Of a stretch of DNA of 45,384 nt, positions 40,652 through 45,384 are shown in pieces. Under the pieces are notes generated by a model that was not told where the DNA came from, did not search any database, and was given only the letters and a program-made list of their open reading frames with translations. The stretch comes from Caulobacter sp. CCH9-E1 (lineage in GTDB: Bacteria; Pseudomonadota; Alphaproteobacteria; Caulobacterales; Caulobacteraceae): the NCBI RefSeq assembly GCF_001556515.1, contig NZ_LSJA01000075.1, positions 1 through 45,384 on the forward strand, read 5' to 3'. Position 1 is the stretch's first letter. Each line of letters opens with the position of its first letter. The position numbers were made by a program, and so were the translations under genes.

Positions 40652-41458
40652 ATGATCAGGATTCGCTTCTTGGGTTGCAAGCCGCCGATCGTCGCGGGGG
40701 GATTGGCCGCGGCGCTGCTCGCCGCCTGCTCGCCCAGCGCGCCCAAGCCCGCGGATGCGCCCAAGGCCGATGACAGCGCCGAGGCCGGCTATGTCGGCCC
40801 GCCCGTCGTCGAGACCGTCCAGCGCGTGAGCGGCGCCCTGGCTCTGTCGGGCCACGGCGCGCCGGAAGCCGACGTTCGCCTGCGCTCGCCCGCCGGCGAG
40901 ACCTTTGCCGGGCGGACCGATCGCGAAGGACGCTGGAAGCTCACCGTTCCCAATGTCGAGGGCGTGCGCCTCTTTGGCCTGTCGACGACCCGCGCCGGAC
41001 GCACCGTGCAGGCCGAGGGCTATGTGATGGTGGCGGACGGCGGCGACGTGGCGCTGCTGCGCGCGGGCGCCGGGGCCAAGCGCCTGGCTCCCGGCTCATC
41101 GTCGCCCCGCATCCTGACGATCGACGTTGATCGCGAGGGCGGGGCGGTGGTGTCCGGCGTCGCCGCGCCGGACGCCGGCCTCAACGTTCGGGTCGATCGC
41201 GTCACGCGCGGCGGAGGGCGGGCCGACGAAGACGGACGGTTCTTTATCTCGCTGACGGCCTCCCTGGCGCCGGGCGGCCACGACATCCAGGTCGCGGGCG
41301 ACGGCGGGGAAACCGCGGTGTCGGTCGTCACCTCTCCGCCTCAGCCGCTGGTGACCGGGCCGGTGCGCGCGGAGCGTACGCCGCAAGGCTGGCGAGTCGA
41401 TTGGATGACGCCCGGCGGCGGCGTCCAGACCACCATGCTGATCGGCGGTCCGCGATGA
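40652..41458 (+). CDS. Lipoprotein with repeated beta-sandwich-like units
   Basis: This 268-residue protein (ATG 40652) has a lipoprotein signal with lipobox LLAA-C near residue 26. Two similar units follow: GAPEADVRLRSPAGETFAGR..DREGRWKLTV near 68-98 and APDAGLNVRVDRVTRGGGRA..DGRFFISL near 172-200, like carboxypeptidase-regulatory or Ig-like folds. The stop overlaps the ABC exporter start (ATGA), so the two are probably made together. Confidence 0.8.
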   Translation: MIRIRFLGCKPPIVAGGLAAALLAACSPSAPKPADAPKADDSAEAGYVGPPVVETVQRVSGALALSGHGAPEADVRLRSPAGETFAGRTDREGRWKLTVPNVEGVRLFGLSTTRAGRTVQAEGYVMVADGGDVALLRAGAGAKRLAPGSSSPRILTIDVDREGGAVVSGVAAPDAGLNVRVDRVTRGGGRADEDGRFFISLTASLAPGGHDIQVAGDGGETAVSVVTSPPQPLVTGPVRAERTPQGWRVDWMTPGGGVQTTMLIGGPR

Positions 41459-43317
41459 GGGGCATGGGCGGCCCGCCCTCCGCCGGACGCGCGGCCGTTC
41501 CCGGCGCGATCGCCAAGGCTGATCAGCCCGTGCGCTTCTGGAGCGCCATGGGCGATTTGGCGCGCCTGGTCGTCCGCTCCGGCGCGCCAGGACTGCGCTG
41601 GCGAGTGACGGTCGCGCTGATCCTGACGCTGACGGGCAAGGCGCTGGGCGTGCTGGCGCCGCTGATGCTGGGCAAGGCGGTCAATCAGCTGTCGGCCGGC
41701 CAGAGCGCGGCGGTCGCCGTGACCTGGGCCTTTGCCGGCCTGGCCCTGGGCTGGGCGTTCGTGCGGTTCGTCTCGGCCGCCGCGCCTCAGGCCCGCGACA
41801 CGATCTTCACGCCCGTCGCCCAGGCCGCCCAGAACCGGGCGGCGGTCGAGACCTTCTCGCACGCCCTGTCGCTGTCGATCGACTTCCACCAATCCAAGCG
41901 GACCGGCTCGCTGTCGCGGGTGATCGATCGCGGCGCGCGGTCGATGGACTTCCTGCTGCGCAGCCTGGCCTTCAACCTGGCGCCCACGGGCGTCGAACTG
42001 GTCATGGCGGCGGTCGTGCTGGCCAAGGCCTATGACTGGCGGTTCGCGGCCATCGCGCTGGGCACCGTGGCCGTCTATGGCTACCTGACCTTCGCGATCT
42101 CGGACTGGCGCATCGGCCATCGCCGGGCCCTGAACGAGGCCGACGCCGAAGCCGCCGGCCGGGCGGTCGACGCCTTGCTGAACTATGAGACCGTCAAGTC
42201 GTTCGGCGCCGAGGCGCGGGCGGTGGCGGGTTATGGCGGCGCGCTGGATCGCTATGGCGAGGCGCAGATCAAGGCGACCAACTCGCTGAACCTGCTGAAC
42301 ATGGTGCAGGCGGCCGTGATGAGCGTCGGCCTGGGCGGCATGGCGGTGCTGGCGGGCGCCGAGGCCGCGGCCGGCCGCATCGGCCCCGGCGACGTGACGG
42401 CCGCCATCCTGATCCTGATCAACCTCTACGCCCCGCTGAACATCCTGGGCTTCGCCTATCGCGAGATCCGCCAGTCTCTGATCGACATGGAGGCGATGAT
42501 GGACCTGCGCCGTCAGAGCGCCGACGTGGCCGATGCGCCGGACGCCATCGACCTGCCGCCCAGTGTCGACCACCGAGGCGGGGCGGTGGCGTTCGAGACG
42601 GTCTCCTTCCGCCACGGCGCGCGGTCCGAGGGTCTGGCGGACGTGACCCTGAACATCGCGCCGGGAACGACGGTCGCCATCGTCGGCCCCTCGGGCGCGG
42701 GCAAGACGACGCTGGTGCGGCTGGCGTTGCGGATGATCGATCCTCAGGCGGGGCGGATCACGCTGGACGGCCACGATCTGCGCGCCCTGACCCAGGCTTC
42801 GCTGCGTCGCGCGGTGGCGCTGGTGCCGCAGGACGTGGCGCTGTTCAACGACACCCTGGCCGCCAACATCGCCTTCGCCCGGCCCCAGGCCACCGAGGCC
42901 GAGGTCTGGGCGGCGGCGGAGGCGGCGGAGCTTGGCGAGTTCATCCGCAATCTGCCGGACGGCATGGCCACCAAGGTCGGCGAGCGCGGCTTGAAGCTTT
43001 CTGGCGGCGAGCGCCAACGGGTCGGCATCGCCCGCGCCCTGCTGGCCGATCCGCGCGTGCTGATCCTGGACGAGGCGACCAGCGCGCTCGACAGTCGCAC
43101 CGAGGCGGCCATCCAGGCGACGCTGCGCAAGGCGCGGGCGGGGCGCACCACCCTGGTCGTGGCCCACCGTCTCTCGACCATCGCCGACGCCGACGAGATC
43201 GTGGTGTTACGGCGGGGCAGGGTGGTCGAGCGCGGCCGCCACGAGGCGCTGCTGGAGGCCGGCGGCGAGTACGCGGCCTTGTGGCGCCGCCAGACCCGCG
43301 AGCGCGAGCCGGTTTAG
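41455..43317 (+). CDS. Atm1-like ABC exporter (membrane and ATPase fused)
   Basis: This 620-residue half-transporter has an N-terminal membrane domain (about 55-330, with [21 protein letters not shown]) and a C-terminal nucleotide-binding domain. Walker [10 protein letters not shown] lies near 411, the Q-loop [10 protein letters not shown] near 460, the signature [15 protein letters not shown] near 518, and Walker [14 protein letters not shown] near 538. Sequence and layout resemble bacterial Atm1 proteins, which export glutathione-linked compounds or metals. The ATG 41455 overlaps the lipoprotein stop. Later codons in the same frame are less likely starts. Confidence 0.9.
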   Translation: MRGMGGPPSAGRAAVPGAIAKADQPVRFWSAMGDLARLVVRSGAPGLRWRVTVALILTLTGKALGVLAPLMLGKAVNQLSAGQSAAVAVTWAFAGLALGWAFVRFVSAAAPQARDTIFTPVAQAAQNRAAVETFSHALSLSIDFHQSKRTGSLSRVIDRGARSMDFLLRSLAFNLAPTGVELVMAAVVLAKAYDWRFAAIALGTVAVYGYLTFAISDWRIGHRRALNEADAEAAGRAVDALLNYETVKSFGAEARAVAGYGGALDRYGEAQIKATNSLNLLNMVQAAVMSVGLGGMAVLAGAEAAAGRIGPGDVTAAILILINLYAPLNILGFAYREIRQSLIDMEAMMDLRRQSADVADAPDAIDLPPSVDHRGGAVAFETVSFRHGARSEGLADVTLNIAPGTTVAIVGPSGAGKTTLVRLALRMIDPQAGRITLDGHDLRALTQASLRRAVALVPQDVALFNDTLAANIAFARPQATEAEVWAAAEAAELGEFIRNLPDGMATKVGERGLKLSGGERQRVGIARALLADPRVLILDEATSALDSRTEAAIQATLRKARAGRTTLVVAHRLSTIADADEIVVLRRGRVVERGRHEALLEAGGEYAALWRRQTREREPV

Positions 43318-43376
43318 GGCTTCGCCGCGCCCGGCGGGGAGACTATATCGACGACGTTTTCCAGAGGAGTTCCGCC

Positions 43377-43814
43377 TTGCGCTATCTGCACACCATGGTC
43401 CGCGTTCGCGATCTGGACGCTTCGCTGCGGTTCTATTGCGAGGGCCTGGGCCTTCAGGAAGTGTCCAGGATGGAGAACGACAAGGGCCGCTTCACGCTCG
43501 TCTTCCTGGCCGCCCCGGAAGACGTCGAGCTGGCCAAGGAGCGCAAGGCGCCGCTGGTCGAGCTGACCTACAACTGGGACGACGAGGAATATCTGGGCGG
43601 GCGCAACTTCGGTCACCTGGCCTATCGCGTCGACGACATCTACGAGACCTGCCAGCGCCTGATGGACATGGGCGTGACGATAAACCGTCCCCCGCGCGAC
43701 GGCCACATGGCGTTCGTGCGCTCGCCGGACGGCATCTCGGTCGAACTGCTGCAGGACGGCAGCCTGCCGCCGGCCGAGCCCTGGGCCTCGATGCCCAATA
43801 CCGGCGCCTGGTAG
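43377..43814 (+). CDS. gloA: Lactoylglutathione lyase (glyoxalase I)
   Basis: Glyoxalase I converts the methylglyoxal-glutathione adduct to lactoylglutathione. The start is probably TTG 43377 ([19 protein letters not shown]), 8 bases after AGAGGAG. The first ATG (43395) would remove the first metal His. Metal ligands are the His of LHTM, the Glu of VELTYNW near 61, the His of FGHLAYRV near 79, and the Glu of SVELLQDG near 127. The 145-residue length is usual. Confidence 0.92.
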   Translation: MRYLHTMVRVRDLDASLRFYCEGLGLQEVSRMENDKGRFTLVFLAAPEDVELAKERKAPLVELTYNWDDEEYLGGRNFGHLAYRVDDIYETCQRLMDMGVTINRPPRDGHMAFVRSPDGISVELLQDGSLPPAEPWASMPNTGAW

Positions 43815-43822
43815 GCGCGGGG

Positions 43823-44245
43823 CTAGACGAGACGCGCGCGGGCCAGGTCTTCCAGCCGTCGGACCGGCGCGTCGGCGATGGCCTTCCAGATCACCCGCGC
43901 CAACTCCACGCGATAGGCGGTCTTGTAGCCGGTGACGAACGGCGAGCGCGCGCCGCCGGGCGCTTCGGTGTTCAGCGCGTCGGCCAGCGCCTGGCGCACC
44001 TTGCGCGCCTGGGCGTCGAACGCGCCCGGGCCGGGCAGGGAGATCAGTCGGTCGACCTCCAGGCCGGCGTGCACCGCCGTCGCCACCAGCGCGGGAAGCG
44101 CGGACAGGTTGGAGGGGGCGAATGCGCACATCTTGAAGCTGGGCTTCGTGGTGTTGGCCCCGATCTTTTCGCCGGTGAGCTTGAAATCCAGGATCGCGGC
44201 GACGCGGTTCAGCGTCTCTGGCCAGTGATCGTCAGCATTCGCCAT
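43823..44245 (-). CDS. Unknown protein (140 residues)
   Basis: ATG 44245 gives a soluble helical protein (WPETLNRVAAILDFKLTGEK, then FVTGYKTAYRVELARVIWKA). No family is recognised. It converges with gloA and diverges from the glutathione transferase gene across a 167-base gap that holds no gene. Confidence 0.65.
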   Translation of the reverse strand: MANADDHWPETLNRVAAILDFKLTGEKIGANTTKPSFKMCAFAPSNLSALPALVATAVHAGLEVDRLISLPGPGAFDAQARKVRQALADALNTEAPGGARSPFVTGYKTAYRVELARVIWKAIADAPVRRLEDLARARLV

Positions 44246-44412
44246 TTACTTGTTGTCCCCCTGGGGGCTCCCGATAACCGGGTTCATTGGGCGAGGAAAG
44301 CACTCCCAGCGCGAACTTCGCGTTTTGGGTATAGGCTGGCGCTGGAAATACGTCGGACGAGACGCCAAATGCCGACGGCTCCGCTCCGGAGCGGAACACG
44401 AGGCTTGAAGCC

Positions 44413-45117
44413 ATGTCGGATCTGTCCGCCTTTCCGATCACTCGCCGCTGGCCCGCCCAGCATCCCGACCAGATCCAGCTGTATTCGCTGCCGACCCCCA
44501 ACGGCGTGAAGGTCTCGATCATGCTGGAGGAGACGGGGTTGCCGTACGAGCCGCACCTGATCGACATCGGCAAGAACCAGACGTGGGAGCCGGAATATCT
44601 GTCCCTGAACCCGAACGGCAAGATTCCGGCGATCCTCGATCCCAACGGTCCGGACGGGAAGCCGCTGGCCCTGTTCGAATCCGGCGCGATCCTGGTCTAT
44701 CTGGCCGACAAGAGCGGCCAGTTCCTGCCGAGCGACCCGGCCGCGCGCTACGAGACCCTGCAATGGGTCTTCTTCCAGATGGCCGCGATCGGGCCGATGT
44801 TCGGCCAGCTGGGCTTCTTCCACAAGTTCGCGGGCAAGGACTACGAGGACAAGCGTCCGCGCGACCGCTACGCCGCCGAATCAAAGCGGCTTCTGGGCGT
44901 CTTGGAGGGGCGCCTGGCCGACCGTTCGTGGATCATGGGCGACGACTACACGATCGCCGACATCGCCACGCTGGGCTGGGTGCGAAACCTCGTGGACTTC
45001 TACGGCGCGGGCGATCTGGTCGACTACGCGGCCCTGAAACACGTTCCCCGCTGGCTGGAGCAGGGTTTGGCGCGTCCGGCGGTGCGGCGCGGCCTCGACA
45101 TTCCCAAGCGCGGGTGA
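44413..45117 (+). CDS. Glutathione S-transferase family protein
   Basis: This 234-residue protein (ATG 44413) has an N-terminal thioredoxin-like domain with QLYSLPTPNGVKVSIMLEETG near 22-42 and the cis-Pro loop NGKIPAILD near 72 followed by LFESGAILVYLAD near 92-104. A helical C-terminal domain contains the ADIATLGWV N-cap motif. It resembles the YfcG/YghU disulfide-reductase branch. A substrate cannot be named. Confidence 0.9.
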   Translation: MSDLSAFPITRRWPAQHPDQIQLYSLPTPNGVKVSIMLEETGLPYEPHLIDIGKNQTWEPEYLSLNPNGKIPAILDPNGPDGKPLALFESGAILVYLADKSGQFLPSDPAARYETLQWVFFQMAAIGPMFGQLGFFHKFAGKDYEDKRPRDRYAAESKRLLGVLEGRLADRSWIMGDDYTIADIATLGWVRNLVDFYGAGDLVDYAALKHVPRWLEQGLARPAVRRGLDIPKRG

Positions 45118-45202
45118 GGCCCAAGCAGTGGCTGGGCCGCCTGCGACCTTTTCGCCCCGGCGTTAAGAATTAAGGCCTGATTAACCACGATCGCCCGACC
45201 CT

Positions 45203-45277
45203 GTGCGCGTCTTCTTTGGAAGGCGCACCACCATCACTGACTTTCCACAGCCCGGTCTCGTACCGGGCTGTTTTTTT
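45203..45277 (+). terminator. Two hairpins after the transferase, the second an intrinsic terminator
   Basis: A first stem, GTGCGC and GCGCAC with an inner CTTC/GAAG stem, spans 45203-45228. A second, CAGCCCGGT and ACCGGGCTG around CTCGT (45248-45270), is followed by seven T residues. The second is a strong terminator. The first could be part of a small RNA. The rest of the gap (45118-45343) shows nothing else. Confidence 0.8.
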
Positions 45278-45343
45278 GGAATAAGGCGCTTGCATCGCCG
45301 CGGGGAGGCGGCTATCACGCGGCCTCTTCTGAGAGCGACCTGT

Positions 45344-45384
45344 TCCGCGGTAGCTCAGTGGTAGAGCAGCCGGCTGTTAACCGG
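45344..45384 (+). tRNA. tRNA-Asn (GTT), 5' part, cut by window end
   Basis: The 5' half of a tRNA is visible: acceptor arm TCCGCGG, D-arm GCTCAGTGGTAGAGC, and anticodon stem-loop GCCGG-CTGTTAA-CCGG with anticodon GTT at the centre. The sequence then leaves the window. Confidence 0.92.

Noticed and set aside
41341..43167. A 608-codon open frame on the minus strand
   Set aside because: It is antisense to the ABC exporter, whose Walker and signature motifs are intact.
1..45384. CRISPR arrays or rRNA genes
   Set aside because: No regularly spaced repeats and no rRNA-like sequence were seen.

Overview
The window is GC-rich alphaproteobacterial DNA, most like Caulobacter or a close relative. The evidence is a CC_3452-family protein, LexA boxes of the GTTC-N7-GTTC type, an imuA-imuB-dnaE2 cassette, many ATGA stop/start overlaps, and general protein similarity recalled from memory. 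No database search was possible.

Positions 1 to about 32,600 are the right-hand part of an integrative and conjugative element (ICE). Its left end, and presumably its relaxase and coupling-protein genes, lie outside the window. In order it holds: two accessory genes (a SMEK-domain protein and an MmcQ/YjbR-like protein); a complete Trb-type mating-pair-formation operon, trbB-C-D-E-J-K-L-F-G-I plus a DUF2274 gene (1919-11071), almost entirely linked by overlapping stop and start codons; a cargo block of unknown genes (11322-15217), including a three-gene minus-strand operon that may be a conflict or defence module; the antirestriction gene ardA; and a large DNA-damage block (16146-30387). A tyrosine recombinase (31372-32490) closes the element, back to back with dusA, a known integration hotspot. 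The first codons of dusA are much AT-richer than the rest, as expected if the element supplied the 5' end.

The DNA-damage block is the most striking part. It encodes exonuclease III, Ku, an AlkB-like dioxygenase, the ImuA/ImuB/DnaE2 mutasome, DNA polymerase IV and an SRAP (YedK/HMCES-type) abasic-site protein, mixed with small unknown proteins. Three perfect GTTC-N7-GTTC boxes lie just upstream of imuA, dinB and an unrecognised 117-residue gene, so much of this cargo is probably under host SOS control. With ArdA, the set looks like a kit for surviving DNA damage and single-stranded entry after conjugation. That combined role is inference.

From dusA to the right end the DNA looks like ordinary chromosome: an aspartic protease, small secreted proteins, a DUF1289 protein, a short CobT, two acyl-CoA dehydrogenases, a CC_3452-family protein, a LOG-family phosphoribohydrolase, a lipoprotein gene overlapping an Atm1-like ABC exporter gene, glyoxalase I, a glutathione S-transferase, and the start of a tRNA-Asn gene cut by the window edge. 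A 447-bp unit sits between the two acyl-CoA dehydrogenase genes: a DUF559 (Vsr-like) endonuclease gene bounded by 40-bp inverted repeats that match at 38 of 40 positions. It looks like a small mobile or domesticated repeat element.
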